A DNA stretch of 64,000 bases from Cyanobacteria bacterium CYA (GTDB lineage: Bacteria > Planctomycetota > Phycisphaerae > Phycisphaerales > UBA1924): contig RHKP01000010.1 of the NCBI GenBank assembly GCA_008363215.1, positions 1 to 64,000 of the forward strand, in the 5' to 3' direction. Every line of letters starts with the position of its first letter. The first letter of the stretch is position 1. A program made the translations under genes and the position numbers. The notes below the pieces were generated by a model. The model ran no database searches, had not been told where the DNA came from, and saw only the letters and a list, made by a program, of their open reading frames with translations. Below are positions 8,493-17,782 of the stretch, in pieces.

Positions 8493-9752
8493 CTACACCG
8501 CCCCGGCCTCCACCGCGATCAACGGCTCCGGCCCGCCGCCCTCCTTGCCCACGTGCAGCAGCGCCACGATCACGAATGCCGCCGCCATGAACGCTGATGC
8601 CGACCAGAATGGCCAACTCCAGCCTACGTAGTCATAGAGCGGCCCGGCCGCCATCGGCCCGAACACCAGCCCCAGCGCCGCGATCGACTGCGACGCTCCC
8701 ATCACACTGCCCTCCTGCCCGGACGGCGCTGCGCGAGAGAGAATTCCTGTCAAACTCGGCGTGGCGAGCCCAGCGCCCAGCCCCATCAGCGTCAGCGCCC
8801 CGATCAACGGGCCCCAGTGCCCGGGCGGCGCCACCGGAATCAGCGCATAGCCCGCCATCGCCAGGGGCAGCCCGAGCAGCACCGAGCGCCGGTCACCGAT
8901 CCTCGGCGAGAGGCGCCGCACCAGTCCACCCTGCACCATCACGGCGACAAACCCGATCCACGTGAACACGTGCGCGGCCTGCATCTCGGTGTAGCGGAAC
9001 TTGTCACGCAGCAGCACGCTCAGGCTTGCGCGCAGTTCCGCGTGCGCAAAGGCCGTCGCGAAGATGGCCCCCAGCATCGCCGTCACCATCGGGATTCGCA
9101 TCGTCCGCAACAGCACACCCAACGGGTTGAAATCGCCGGCGTTCATCGACTTGCGCCGCGCCTCCCGCGACAGCGACTCTGGCAGGAAGAACGCCACCAG
9201 CGTAAACGTCACAAGCGACAGCCCCGCGGCCGTCCACACGGGCGCCATCAGTCCGTAACGCACCAGCACCGAACTGAACGCCGGACCCAGCACGAAGCCC
9301 AGCCCGAACGCCGCACCGATCAACCCGTAGGCCTTGGCCCGGTCCCTCGGCGGAGTCATGTCGGCGATGGCTGCCTGCGCCGCAGAGATGTTCCCACCCG
9401 TCAGCCCCGCCAGCACGCGTGCCGCGTACAGCAGCGGAAGCGCGCCCGCCGTGGCGAAAAGCAGATAACCTCCGGCCGATCCGAGCAGACTGAGCATCAG
9501 CACCGGGCGACGTCCGTAGCGGTCTGACAGCGCGCCCAGCACGGGCGTGGCCACGAACTGTGCCGCCGAGTACGACATCGTCAGCATCGCCACCGCAGTG
9601 CCAGACGCGCTGAACCGCTCCACGATGTAGGCCGTCAACGGAACGATCAGCCCCACACCCAGCAGGTCGAGGAACACGATCAGAAAGATGAGCGCGGCTG
9701 CCGACTTCTTCGGCCGCAGATCGACGGGCGCGGGTTGAGGCATCGTGGTCAT
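8493..9752 (-). CDS. MFS efflux transporter, TetA/TCR-like (DHA1 type)
   Basis: About 419 aa with 12 predicted membrane segments. The loop between helices 2 and 3 carries the MFS signature GALSDRYGRRPVL. A drug-antiporter-like motif follows in the fifth-helix region (IGAAFGLGFVLGPAF). The best resemblance is to proton-driven drug exporters of the TetA(TCR)/DHA1 group; the substrate cannot be told from sequence. ATG 9752 is chosen because the upstream in-frame extension (GTG 9797) encodes an unlikely polar leader. It is convergent with the preceding gene and divergent from the DUF1080 gene. Confidence 0.85.
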   Translation of the reverse strand: MTTMPQPAPVDLRPKKSAAALIFLIVFLDLLGVGLIVPLTAYIVERFSASGTAVAMLTMSYSAAQFVATPVLGALSDRYGRRPVLMLSLLGSAGGYLLFATAGALPLLYAARVLAGLTGGNISAAQAAIADMTPPRDRAKAYGLIGAAFGLGFVLGPAFSSVLVRYGLMAPVWTAAGLSLVTFTLVAFFLPESLSREARRKSMNAGDFNPLGVLLRTMRIPMVTAMLGAIFATAFAHAELRASLSVLLRDKFRYTEMQAAHVFTWIGFVAVMVQGGLVRRLSPRIGDRRSVLLGLPLAMAGYALIPVAPPGHWGPLIGALTLMGLGAGLATPSLTGILSRAAPSGQEGSVMGASQSIAALGLVFGPMAAGPLYDYVGWSWPFWSASAFMAAAFVIVALLHVGKEGGGPEPLIAVEAGAV

Positions 9753-9952
9753 GGAGTGTTGAGGATAGCGCCCGCCCCGCCGAGTACCGGGGTCCACGGC
9801 GGAATGCCGGAGGCCTCGGATCGTCCCCGGCCCCCACGTGCCGCAGAGGAGCCGCCCTTGCTCGCCCCAGGCCTGTACAGGTGAATCCGCAGTCGGCTAC
9901 GCTCTCAGGTCTGCACGTCGCGGCTGGGCCGCCTCTCCTGGGAGTGGATCGC

Positions 9953-11287
9953 ATGGCGTACCGATTCTTTGCCCACGCATGTCTGGCTGTCGTTCTGCTC
10001 TGCACCTCGCTCGCCCGCGCTCAGGACGCTCCGAGCGAGCGCTGGCTTCCGCTGTTTGACGGCCGCACCCTCGACGGGTGGAAGGTCGTCGGTTCGGACA
10101 AGACCAGGTGGGAGGTCGTCGACGGGGTAATCGTCGGCTCGGGCGAGCCCTCCATGCTTGTCTCTGTCACCGGACCTTATCGGAACTTTCGCTACCGCGT
10201 CGAGATGAAAATCAACGACGGCGGCAACTCGGGGCTCTACTTCCGCACTGCGCCCGAGCCCGGCTTCCTCGACGGCTACGAGGCCCAGGTCGATAGCACG
10301 CACACAGATCCCATCCGCACCGGCTCGCTTTATGGCATGTGCCACGTATACACCAAACTGGTCGAGCCCGACACATGGTTCACCTATCAGATCGACGTGC
10401 GCGACGACGTGTGGCGAGGCCGCGAGATGACCCGCATCAAGGTCACCGTCGATGGGAAGGAGTTATACGAGCACCTCGACTTTGCCAAACAGTTCGGCCC
10501 AGGTCACTTCGCCTTTCAGCAGCACGACCCGAAGAGCCTCGTGAGTATCCGCAGGATCGAAGTGCTGACTCTGCCCGACCGTGAGCAGAAGCCCCAGCCC
10601 CAGACCCAGCCCGGACGCGCCGAAGAATCCTCCGCCGCCGAGCCGGCGTCCGCGAAGGTGATCGACACGCTTGCCATCGGCGACAACGTCAAGATCCACT
10701 TTGACGTCACCGAGACGCCGGACCTGCGGAAATGGGTGCAGAGCGACCTGATGCCGGCCTGCCGCGATTGGTACCCGCGTATCTGCGAGCAACTCCGCGC
10801 CGATGGCTTCGAGCCGCCCGCCGAGTTCAGCGTCACCTTCCGCGACAAGATGGACGGCGTCGCGCACACCAGCGGCACGGACATCACCTGCGCCGGCCCG
10901 TGGTATCGCAACAACCTGAAGACCGAGGCCGTGGGGAGCGTGGTGCACGAACTGGTGCACGTCGTGCAGCAATACGGCAGTTTCCGCCGCGCCAACCGCC
11001 CGCCGGGCTGGTTGGTCGAGGGCATTGCCGACCACATCCGCTGGTATCAGTTCGAGCCGGTCGACAAGCGACGCCGCATCGACTGGACCAGGGCCAACTA
11101 CGACCAGGCGTATTTCCCGTCCGCGACCTTCCTTGATTACATCGTGCGCACCATCGACGCCCAGGCGATCACGAAGATCAACGATGATTGCCGCGCGGGG
11201 CGTTACTCCGAGACCTACTGGGTTGACAAGTACGGCAGGACGGCCGAGCAGTTGTGGGCCGACGCAAAGGCCGAGGCGACGCAGTAA
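9953..11287 (+). CDS. Secreted DUF1080 (3-keto-disaccharide hydrolase-like) fused to a basic-secretory-protein-type metalloprotease
   Basis: A 444-aa protein with a signal peptide (MAYRFFAH...SLARA-Q) and GGAG 8 bases before the ATG. Residues about 30-200 are a DUF1080/laminin-G-like domain (LFDGRTLDGW, NSGLYFRTA, GYEAQV), a family abundant in planctomycetes and implicated in glycan binding or 3-keto-glycoside hydrolysis. After a Gln/Pro linker, residues about 235-444 match the plant-type basic secretory protein family, with VVHELVHVVQQYG (HExxH) and a downstream LVEGIADHIRWYQ helix typical of that fold. It is probably a secreted carbohydrate-targeted zinc protease; the fusion is unusual. Confidence 0.8.
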   Translation: MAYRFFAHACLAVVLLCTSLARAQDAPSERWLPLFDGRTLDGWKVVGSDKTRWEVVDGVIVGSGEPSMLVSVTGPYRNFRYRVEMKINDGGNSGLYFRTAPEPGFLDGYEAQVDSTHTDPIRTGSLYGMCHVYTKLVEPDTWFTYQIDVRDDVWRGREMTRIKVTVDGKELYEHLDFAKQFGPGHFAFQQHDPKSLVSIRRIEVLTLPDREQKPQPQTQPGRAEESSAAEPASAKVIDTLAIGDNVKIHFDVTETPDLRKWVQSDLMPACRDWYPRICEQLRADGFEPPAEFSVTFRDKMDGVAHTSGTDITCAGPWYRNNLKTEAVGSVVHELVHVVQQYGSFRRANRPPGWLVEGIADHIRWYQFEPVDKRRRIDWTRANYDQAYFPSATFLDYIVRTIDAQAITKINDDCRAGRYSETYWVDKYGRTAEQLWADAKAEATQ

Positions 11288-11561
11288 GCCTGAGCGAGGG
11301 CGCAAGGCGCTTGCGCTCCGACCGACTCGACCACCTCGTCGATCGGCCTGTCGAACGTATCTTACGATTCAGGCAACTGCAGGTCCGAGTTCCACGCATC
11401 GCGCGCCATACGCCGTCAGAATCGCGGTGATCGACGTTGATGCCCTTGCTGGTGTCCTGCAGGCGCGGCTCGCCCGCATTGGGCGTTCACAACCCGGACG
11501 GTGCTCGAAGGCTCACAGGAGTCCGGCATCCCACCTTGCACGAAGAGCGGGTCGAAACTTC
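11288..11561. other. Spacer between convergent genes, with one hairpin
   Basis: It contains a perfect hairpin GCGCAAG/CTTGCGC (11300-11316) just after the DUF1080 gene, without a T-run. No convincing reading frame, RNA gene or repeat is seen in the rest. Confidence 0.4.
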
Positions 11562-12356
11562 TCAATCGTTCCGCCGCAGCATCGCCAGCAGGTACAGGAT
11601 CCGCAGGTACAGCCACACCAGCGTCACCGTCAGCGCAAAGGCCCCGTACCACTCCATGTACTTGGGCGCCCCCTGCTTGACGCCTTCTTCAATCACGTGG
11701 AAGTCGAGGATCAGATTGAAGGCCGCCAGCACGATCACGCCGACCGCGATCGCGATGCCGATGCCTCCCATCTGGTGGAGGTAGGGGATATCAATGAAGA
11801 ACCGCAGCACGAAGGTCGAGAGGCTGACCAGCACCACCGCGCCGGTGAGCATCACGATCCCCTTGATGAGCATGGGTGTGGCGCGGATGACGCGGAGCGA
11901 ATAGGCCAGCAGCATCGTGCCTGCCACGCCGAAGGTCAGCATCACCGACTGAAGAACGATCGAGTCAGAGATCGAGGTGACGATGCTGTCCGATTCGGCG
12001 GCCACCTGTCCCTGCGCCCAACTGGCGTAGAACAGCGAGACGCCGCCGAGGAAGCATCCTTCGACGATGGCGTAGATCGGCCCGAGCACCGGGGCCATGC
12101 GCGGGACGAACGCGATGATCAGCGCGAGCACCAGCCCGCCGATCATGCCGCCGAAGGTCAGGGGCATGATGAAGTCGCGGGCGAACGTGACCGATGCAAG
12201 GGCCGAGATGGCGCACAGCCCGAGCAGCACGGCCGACGCGTTGATGGTACCCTGCAACGTCATGGCGCGGGGTCGTGCCTGCGCCGAGGGAGACAGCGCG
12301 TCATAGCGCTGGGGATGGACGAACGGCTGCATGGCGGGGTTGCCGGCGCGAAGCAT
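11562..12356 (-). CDS. Bax inhibitor-1/YccA-family membrane protein
   Basis: A 264-aa protein with about seven hydrophobic helices after a soluble N-terminal stretch of about 40 residues. The conserved end (AAFNLILDFHVIEEGVKQGA ... YGAFALTVTLVWLYLRILYLLA) fits the bacterial BI-1 subgroup with an Asp/Glu pair in the last helices, where pH-dependent calcium leak is known in YetJ-type homologues. Its role here is inferred only from the family. It starts 33 bases downstream of guaB on the same strand and is probably co-transcribed with it. Confidence 0.85.
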   Translation of the reverse strand: MLRAGNPAMQPFVHPQRYDALSPSAQARPRAMTLQGTINASAVLLGLCAISALASVTFARDFIMPLTFGGMIGGLVLALIIAFVPRMAPVLGPIYAIVEGCFLGGVSLFYASWAQGQVAAESDSIVTSISDSIVLQSVMLTFGVAGTMLLAYSLRVIRATPMLIKGIVMLTGAVVLVSLSTFVLRFFIDIPYLHQMGGIGIAIAVGVIVLAAFNLILDFHVIEEGVKQGAPKYMEWYGAFALTVTLVWLYLRILYLLAMLRRND

Positions 12357-12389
12357 GGGTCTACCTCCGGAAAACGGTCGTTCGGATCG

Positions 12390-13952
12390 TCAATGGCCCT
12401 CGGCGGCCTGCTCCCAAGTGTAGTTCGGAGATTCCTTGGTGATCTTGATGTCGTGGGGATGGTTCTCGGCCCGGGTCGCGGTCGAAACCCGGCAGAACTG
12501 GGGCAGTGACCGGAACTCGTCGATGGTGGCGCACCCGCAATAACCCATCGCCGAGCGCAGCCCGCCGACCAGTTGGTATACAAACTCGGCCAGCGGTCCG
12601 CGATAAGGCACCAGCCCTTCGACCCCCTCGGGCACGAACTTCATTGCCGGGGCTCCGTCGGCCCCGAGTTTGTCGTCCTGCCGATACCGGTCGGCAGAGC
12701 CGCGCATCATTGCGCCCTCCGAGCCCATACCCCGGTAAGACTTGTAACGCCGTCCCCCGGAGATCACCAGTTCGCCCGGGCTCTCATCCAGCCCGGCAAA
12801 CAGCGAGCCCATCATCACCGTCGAAGCGCCCGCCGCGATCGCCTTGGCGATGTCGCCCGACAGCCGGATGCCCCCGTCGGCGATCACCGGTACGTCTTCG
12901 CCCGTGGACATCACGCCTTCGATCGCGTTGAAGATCGCTGTGATCTGCGGCACACCCACGCCGGTCACCACGCGCGTCGTGCAGATCGACCCCGGCCCGA
13001 TGCCCACCTTCACCGCGTCGGCGCCGGCGCGGATGAGATCGACCGCGGCCTCGGCGGTGGCGATGTTGCCCGCGATCACGTCGATGTTGTGACGCTGCTT
13101 GACCTCCTGCACCGTGCGGATCACGTTCTCCGAATGCCCGTGCGCCGTGTCCACCACCAGCACATCCACCCCCGCCTCGATCAGCGCGTCGACGCGATCG
13201 TGCTGCCCGGGGCCCACGGCCGCGCCGCAAAGCAGGCGCCCGCGCGCGTCGATGCAGGCGCTGGGGAATCGCGCCTGCCGCTCGATGTCACGCATCGTGA
13301 TGAGCCCCGCCAGGTTGAATTGCTCATCAACCAGCAGCAGTTTTTCGACCTTCTGGGCGTTGAGGATCAGTTCAGCCTGCTCGAGCGTCGTGCCGGGCGG
13401 AGCGGTGATCAGCCCGCGGCTGGTCATCACGTCGCTCACGAGAGTTGACTCGTCGACGCCGAACTTGAGGTCGCGCCGCGTGAGAACGCCGACCACCCTT
13501 CCGCCCGTGTGCCGCCCGGGAGGCGGGGCCTCGGTGACCGGGAAGCCCGATACGTAGTGCTCGCGCATGAGCGACTTGGCCCGCGCGATGGTGTCGCCCG
13601 GACGCAGCGTGACCGGGTCGGAGATGATGCCGTTGGCCGTGCGCTTGACCTTCGCGACCTCGCGCGCCTGGGCCTCGATCGGCATGTTCTTGTGGATGAT
13701 GCCGATGCCGCCCTCCTGCGCCAGCGCGATGGCCAGGGCCGACTCGGTCACCGTGTCCATCGGCGCAGAGACCAGCGGGATGCGCACCTGGACGTGGCGC
13801 GTCAGACGCGAGGCGGTCTGCGCGTGGGCAGGCAGAACGTTGCTGCGTCGCGGGATCAGCAGGACGTCGTCAAACGTGATGCCTTCGGCGGCGATACGCG
13901 AGCCGGGCCGGGCGACGGACACATCGAACTGAGATTTGGTGAGGGTCCCCAT
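12390..13952 (-). CDS. guaB: Inosine-5'-monophosphate dehydrogenase
   Basis: A 520-aa enzyme converting IMP to XMP with NAD+, the committed step of GMP synthesis. The N-terminal TIM-barrel start ([17 protein letters not shown]), two CBS domains (about residues 100-220), the catalytic loop GPGSICTTR (Cys near residue 320), the [12 protein letters not shown] phosphate site and the flap region ([10 protein letters not shown]) are all present. ATG 13952 (MGTLTKSQF) is chosen over an upstream GTG at 13979 because the family homology starts soon after. The BI-1-like gene follows in the same unit; the debranching enzyme gene is divergent. Confidence 0.95.
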   Translation of the reverse strand: MGTLTKSQFDVSVARPGSRIAAEGITFDDVLLIPRRSNVLPAHAQTASRLTRHVQVRIPLVSAPMDTVTESALAIALAQEGGIGIIHKNMPIEAQAREVAKVKRTANGIISDPVTLRPGDTIARAKSLMREHYVSGFPVTEAPPPGRHTGGRVVGVLTRRDLKFGVDESTLVSDVMTSRGLITAPPGTTLEQAELILNAQKVEKLLLVDEQFNLAGLITMRDIERQARFPSACIDARGRLLCGAAVGPGQHDRVDALIEAGVDVLVVDTAHGHSENVIRTVQEVKQRHNIDVIAGNIATAEAAVDLIRAGADAVKVGIGPGSICTTRVVTGVGVPQITAIFNAIEGVMSTGEDVPVIADGGIRLSGDIAKAIAAGASTVMMGSLFAGLDESPGELVISGGRRYKSYRGMGSEGAMMRGSADRYRQDDKLGADGAPAMKFVPEGVEGLVPYRGPLAEFVYQLVGGLRSAMGYCGCATIDEFRSLPQFCRVSTATRAENHPHDIKITKESPNYTWEQAAEGH

Positions 13953-14053
13953 GAGATAGCGTTGCACCACGGGGGGCACAGGTCAAGAGCCGGGGCCCTT
14001 CCTGGCGTGCAATGGCAGGATTGGCGCACCCCGGGCTCGTATGGTCAACGACC

Positions 14054-16129
14054 ATGGACGAGTTGATCTACCACATGGATGTCCGACCCGGTCAGGCCGA
14101 AAAGGCCATCTGGACCGAATGGCTGCTCCCCGACGGGCTGGGGGGGTTTGCCATGGGCACCGCCCTGGGAACGCCCACACGCAGGTACCACGGGCTCCTC
14201 GTGGCGGCCGTCCGGCCTCCGGTCGAACGCATGGCCATCCTCACCCAGATTGCAGAGCGGCTCGCGCTCGAGCCAGATGGGTCGGCCGGTGGGGGCGCCG
14301 TGCCGATGGCGCCCGAGTGGTGGCTGACTCCCCTGCGCTTTGAATCCGGGCCGCGCCCCGCCGACCCGGGTCTGCTTACGCGATTTGAAAAAGGCCCGTC
14401 CTGGGTGCGCTGGGTTTTTGCACTGCCCGGCGGCGGGACGGTCGAAAAGCGGCTGGACCTTGCCCGAGGCCGAAACGCCGCTCGGGTGCGCTATCGCGTC
14501 GAGGGCGCCACGCGGCGCGGCTGCCTGGAACTGCGACCGCTGCTCTCACTGCGAGATTTCCATTCGCTGAGGCGCCGCGACATGCACGACTATTCGGTTC
14601 GCACGGCTGGCGAGGGCGTGATCGTCGCGACGCGCGAAGCCGGCGTACTGATCGAGCACCGGGATCTGACGTTCCATGATGAGCGCGAGCAGTGGCGCCA
14701 CCTCTCTTTCGAGTGGGAATCGCGCCGCGGGCTCGACAGCGCCGAAGACGTGTTCATGCCGCGCCGATTCCAGTTACACTTCGAGCCGAGTCGCGCGTGC
14801 GAGGGTGAGTTGCGCTTCTCGGCCGAGGTCGAGCCCGGGCGCAACGACATCGGCTTTGCGACTCCCGCGGTTCCCGGTCTTGCACACGCAGTCTCGCGCG
14901 TGCCCAAGCACGACGCAGAGGCGCGGCAAGCCGTCGCTCGCCTCACCGAGGCCGCCTCCACATTCGTCGTCGGACGCAAGGCGGGGCTGGAAGGCCGCCC
15001 CGGCGTGACCGTCATCGCCGGTTACCCCTGGTTCGCCGACTGGGGCCGCGACACCATGATCGCCCTCCCCGGTCTGCTCATGGAGACCGGGCGGTTCGAC
15101 GAGGCGCTGGTGACGCTCGAACTCTTCGGGCAATACGTCCGTCGTGGGCTGCTGCCCAACCGCTTCGACGACTACACGGGCGGGGCCCACTACAACACGG
15201 TCGACGCGTCGCTGTGGTTCCTGCACGCGGCCACGGAGTACCGCCTTCGCACCGGCGACGAAGCGGGGTTCTCCAGGCTGGTTGAGCCCTGCGTCAAGAT
15301 CGTCGAGGCATACCAGCACGGCACCGACTATGAGATTCACCTCGACCATGACGGGCTCATCGCCGCCGGCTCGGCCAACACCCAACTGACGTGGATGGAC
15401 GCGCAGCGCGACGGCGTCACCTTCACCCCGCGCTTCGGCAAGTGCGTCGAGATCAATGCGCTGTGGCATCACGGCCTGCGGCGCCTCGCCGAAGCGATGG
15501 GCGAGCACGCGCCATATCGCGCCACCCAGATGCAGGAACTGGCCGAGCGCTGCGCCGCCAGTTTCGCGTGGTTCATCTGCCCGGACGGCGGGCTGTATGA
15601 CCGGCTCCGGCCCGCAGCCAGCCGATGGGATCCCGTCGCCGAGGTGCGCCCGAATCAGATCTTCGCGGCCTCGCTCTCGTACGCCCCTCTCGATGACGCG
15701 CACCGGGCCGACGTGGTACAAACCGTGCGTGCCAGCCTGCTCACGCCCTACGGGCTTCGCACGCTGGCGCCGGGCAGCCCGGGCTATCGCGGTCGCTTTG
15801 AGGGCAACCTCTTCGACCGCGACGCGGCCTACCACAACGGCACCGTGTGGCCCTGGCTCATGGGCCCCTACGTCGAGGCCGCCTTGCGCGTTGACAGCAG
15901 CGAGAAGTCCTGCGCCGAACTGCGCGCCCTCCTCAAGTCCCTCACCGCGCGGATGGAAGAACACTGCCTCGGGCAGGTCAGCGAAGTCTGCGACGGCGAC
16001 GAACCCCACGCGCCCGACGGGTGCCCGGCTCAGGCATGGTCGGTCGCCGAACTCCTGCGGGCCTGGATGCTCCTCAGTGCCGCCGACAGCGCCACCCGCA
16101 CCGCCGCGAACTCCGCGATGCGTCGCTGA
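14054..16129 (+). CDS. Glycogen debranching enzyme (amylo-alpha-1,6-glucosidase type)
   Basis: A 691-aa protein. The N-terminal domain (TEWLLPDGLGGFAMGTALGTPTRRYHGLL trimmed to its key features: NG-type GGFAMG and RRYHGLL) is the GDE N-terminal fold. The C-terminal half is an (alpha/alpha)6 glucosidase domain with YPWFADWGRDTMIALPG, where Asp residues act as acid/base, and RPNQIFAAS and YHNGTVWPW near the end. It hydrolyses alpha-1,6 branch points of glycogen. ATG 14054 is chosen; an upstream in-frame ATG (14012) would add 14 residues outside the domain. Its 3' end overlaps, on the opposite strand, the last gene of the small-membrane-protein array. Confidence 0.9.
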   Translation: MDELIYHMDVRPGQAEKAIWTEWLLPDGLGGFAMGTALGTPTRRYHGLLVAAVRPPVERMAILTQIAERLALEPDGSAGGGAVPMAPEWWLTPLRFESGPRPADPGLLTRFEKGPSWVRWVFALPGGGTVEKRLDLARGRNAARVRYRVEGATRRGCLELRPLLSLRDFHSLRRRDMHDYSVRTAGEGVIVATREAGVLIEHRDLTFHDEREQWRHLSFEWESRRGLDSAEDVFMPRRFQLHFEPSRACEGELRFSAEVEPGRNDIGFATPAVPGLAHAVSRVPKHDAEARQAVARLTEAASTFVVGRKAGLEGRPGVTVIAGYPWFADWGRDTMIALPGLLMETGRFDEALVTLELFGQYVRRGLLPNRFDDYTGGAHYNTVDASLWFLHAATEYRLRTGDEAGFSRLVEPCVKIVEAYQHGTDYEIHLDHDGLIAAGSANTQLTWMDAQRDGVTFTPRFGKCVEINALWHHGLRRLAEAMGEHAPYRATQMQELAERCAASFAWFICPDGGLYDRLRPAASRWDPVAEVRPNQIFAASLSYAPLDDAHRADVVQTVRASLLTPYGLRTLAPGSPGYRGRFEGNLFDRDAAYHNGTVWPWLMGPYVEAALRVDSSEKSCAELRALLKSLTARMEEHCLGQVSEVCDGDEPHAPDGCPAQAWSVAELLRAWMLLSAADSATRTAANSAMRR

Positions 16130-16328
16130 CGATCCTCTCGGCTTCGTCGGCCGTCATCGTGCCCTCGGCCACGGCCGCAGCCACGGTCCGGCGCGTTGCT
16201 TCCAACTGCCTTGTGCGCTCGCGCGATCGGGCCATGTCCCAGGCGATCGATCCGGCGATGGCGATTCCGCTCACTGACAGCCCCACGAGCGGGAGGATGT
16301 ACTGCGGCTGGAGAAGATCGTGCGACAT
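16074..16328 (-). CDS. Small membrane protein, tandem paralogue 4 (divergent)
   Basis: 84 aa: one N-terminal membrane segment (YILPLVGLSVSGIAIAGSIAW), then a basic helix and the array motif in altered form, TRRTVAAAVAEGTMTADEAERI. It is the fourth and most divergent copy of the array and the only one whose C-terminus ends in an Arg/Cys-rich tail. It overlaps the debranching enzyme gene by 56 bases on the opposite strand, so that tail may be the result of sequence erosion or readthrough. The start is the second ATG, which fits the other copies. Confidence 0.6.
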   Translation of the reverse strand: MSHDLLQPQYILPLVGLSVSGIAIAGSIAWDMARSRERTRQLEATRRTVAAAVAEGTMTADEAERIVSDASRSSRRCGWRCRRH

Positions 16329-16336
16329 GGCGACGC

Positions 16337-16570
16337 TTAGCACTCCGACTCGGTCTTCGACGAGGCCTTGAGCAGACGCTCCGCGTCGGCCGGCGTGATG
16401 GACCCCTCGGCCACATACGCGGCGATCTCGCGTCGCGTCGCTTCCACTTCCTTCGTCCGCGCTGTCGCACGGATCGTCTTGGCGATGATCGCGATGATGG
16501 CTACCGTGATGCCGCCGACTATCGCGACGAGCGGGATCAGATCCTGGGCCTGGATCAGTTCAGTCTGCAT
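16337..16570 (-). CDS. Small membrane protein, tandem paralogue 3
   Basis: 77 aa: a membrane segment (LIPLVAIVGGITVAIIAIIA) followed by EVEATRREIAAYVAEGSITP and ADAERLLKAS. It shares the motif REIAAYVAEGS(I/M)(T/S)P with its two upstream neighbours. Its start overlaps the end of the upstream copy by 11 bases, pointing to translational coupling. The motif resembles the short helical SHOCT type (helix, GxxT turn, helix ending in Leu-Leu), but that link is tentative. No function is known. Confidence 0.7.
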   Translation of the reverse strand: MQTELIQAQDLIPLVAIVGGITVAIIAIIAKTIRATARTKEVEATRREIAAYVAEGSITPADAERLLKASSKTESEC

Positions 16571-16811
16571 AGGCTCGTTTCCCCGCGCAGGCGTCCTTGA
16601 TGCCTGCCGATTCTACCTTGAGGAGGCGCTCGCCGTCCTCCGGCGTCATCGATCCCTCGGCCACGTAGGCCGCGATCTCCCTCCGCGACTTCTCATACGC
16701 CAGCCGTTTGAAAGTCGAGTGCAGCGTGGCCATGAGTATCCACAGGGCGAACACGCCGCCCCCCACGGCGATGAAGAGGACCGCTTCCAGTTCGGCGCCA
16801 AGCGTGGTCAT
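16560..16811 (-). CDS. Small membrane protein, tandem paralogue 2
   Basis: 83 aa: a membrane segment (AVLFIAVGGGVFALWILMAT), a basic linker, then SRREIAAYVAEGSMTPEDGE and RLLKVES. The motif is nearly identical to paralogues 1 and 3, whereas the membrane segments are not, so the cytoplasmic motif appears to be the conserved functional part. It sits 17 bases downstream of paralogue 1 and overlaps paralogue 3. Confidence 0.7.
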   Translation of the reverse strand: MTTLGAELEAVLFIAVGGGVFALWILMATLHSTFKRLAYEKSRREIAAYVAEGSMTPEDGERLLKVESAGIKDACAGKRAYAD

Positions 16812-16828
16812 GGGTCTGCTCCGATCGT

Positions 16829-17050
16829 TCAGGCGCGCTGCCGTGAGTTCAGAATGCGCTCACCTTGTTCGGGGCTCATCGACCCCTCCGCGATGTAGGC
16901 CGCGATCTCGCGCCGCGTCCGCTCGCGGGCCATGCCCGTCGCGATCTTCGTCACCGCGCTGAACAACGAACAAATCACCACCGTCCCTGCGATCAGTAGC
17001 ATGAGCAGGGTGTCCTCGTTGTCGAGAAGTTGCTGTATGACGTTCTCCAT
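16829..17050 (-). CDS. Small membrane protein, tandem paralogue 1
   Basis: 73 aa: acidic N-terminus (MENVIQQLLDNEDTL), a membrane segment (LLMLLIAGTVVICSLFSAVT), then TRREIAAYIAEGSMSPEQGE and RILNSRQRA. It is the first gene of the four-gene array and is divergent from aat. A purine-rich GAGGATTG stretch precedes its ATG. Neighbouring membrane-stress or phage-shock genes that might explain it are absent from the window. Confidence 0.7.
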   Translation of the reverse strand: MENVIQQLLDNEDTLLMLLIAGTVVICSLFSAVTKIATGMARERTRREIAAYIAEGSMSPEQGERILNSRQRA

Positions 17051-17155
17051 GTCGCAATCCTCCGGCTGTCAGAGTTCTTGGGAAACCGGGTGTTGCGGCT
17101 TTCACCCTGCCTGACGATTCTACTACGCTGGAACCAAGACTCCGCGAGAATTGCC

Positions 17156-17782
17156 ATGTCCCGCCGGCGCGAAGAGGAACTTGTTCGGGGGGTGCTCGAG
17201 GCCTATCGCCAGGGACTCTTTCCCATGGCCGACCCGCGGACCAGAGAAATCGGGTGGTACGACCCCGACCCAAGGGCCGTCATCCCGCTCGATCCTCAGG
17301 GGTTCCGGGTTTCCCGCTCCCTCCGCCAGCGCGTCCGCTCGGGTCGGTTCGAGATCACTTACGACTCGGCTTTCGATGAGGTCATTCGCTCCTGCGCCAG
17401 ATCGGAAAAGCGGGAGGGCTGCTGGATCGACGGGCAGATCATCGGGGTCTACTGCCTGCTCCACCGACATGGGCACGCCCATTCCGTCGAGGCTTGGCGC
17501 CCCTGTCAGGGCGAACGCACGCTGGTGGGCGGGCTCTATGGCGTGGCGATCGGCGGGCTGTTCGCCGGCGAGAGCATGTTCTGTCGTCCGGAAAACGGCG
17601 GCACCGATGCCAGCAAGGTCTGCCTCGTCCACCTCGTCGAACATCTCCGTCGCCGGGGCTTCACACTGCTCGACACGCAATTCCGCAACCGGCACTTGGA
17701 CCAGTTCGGCTGCATCGAGATCCATCGGCGCGAATACAAGCGTCGCCTGAGCGAGGCGGTGAATCTCGATGTGACGTGGTGA
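17156..17782 (+). CDS. aat: Leucyl/phenylalanyl-tRNA-protein transferase
   Basis: A 208-aa cytoplasmic enzyme that moves Leu or Phe from tRNA to proteins with N-terminal Lys or Arg, making them N-degrons for ClpS/ClpAP. Family motifs are clear: AYRQGLFPMADP near the start, WYDPDPRAVIPLD, the GGLYGVAIGGLFAGESMF core, and LLDTQFRNRHLDQFGCIEI near the end. ATG 17156 (MSRRREEEL) fits the family's usual start; an ORF extension to 17030 has no homologous features. It is probably monocistronic. Confidence 0.95.
   Translation: MSRRREEELVRGVLEAYRQGLFPMADPRTREIGWYDPDPRAVIPLDPQGFRVSRSLRQRVRSGRFEITYDSAFDEVIRSCARSEKREGCWIDGQIIGVYCLLHRHGHAHSVEAWRPCQGERTLVGGLYGVAIGGLFAGESMFCRPENGGTDASKVCLVHLVEHLRRRGFTLLDTQFRNRHLDQFGCIEIHRREYKRRLSEAVNLDVTW

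Noticed and set aside
11416-11652. A 78-codon minus-strand frame overlapping the end of the BI-1-like gene
   Set aside because: Low-information Ala/Gly/Asp/Pro composition, overlapping a clear gene in another frame.
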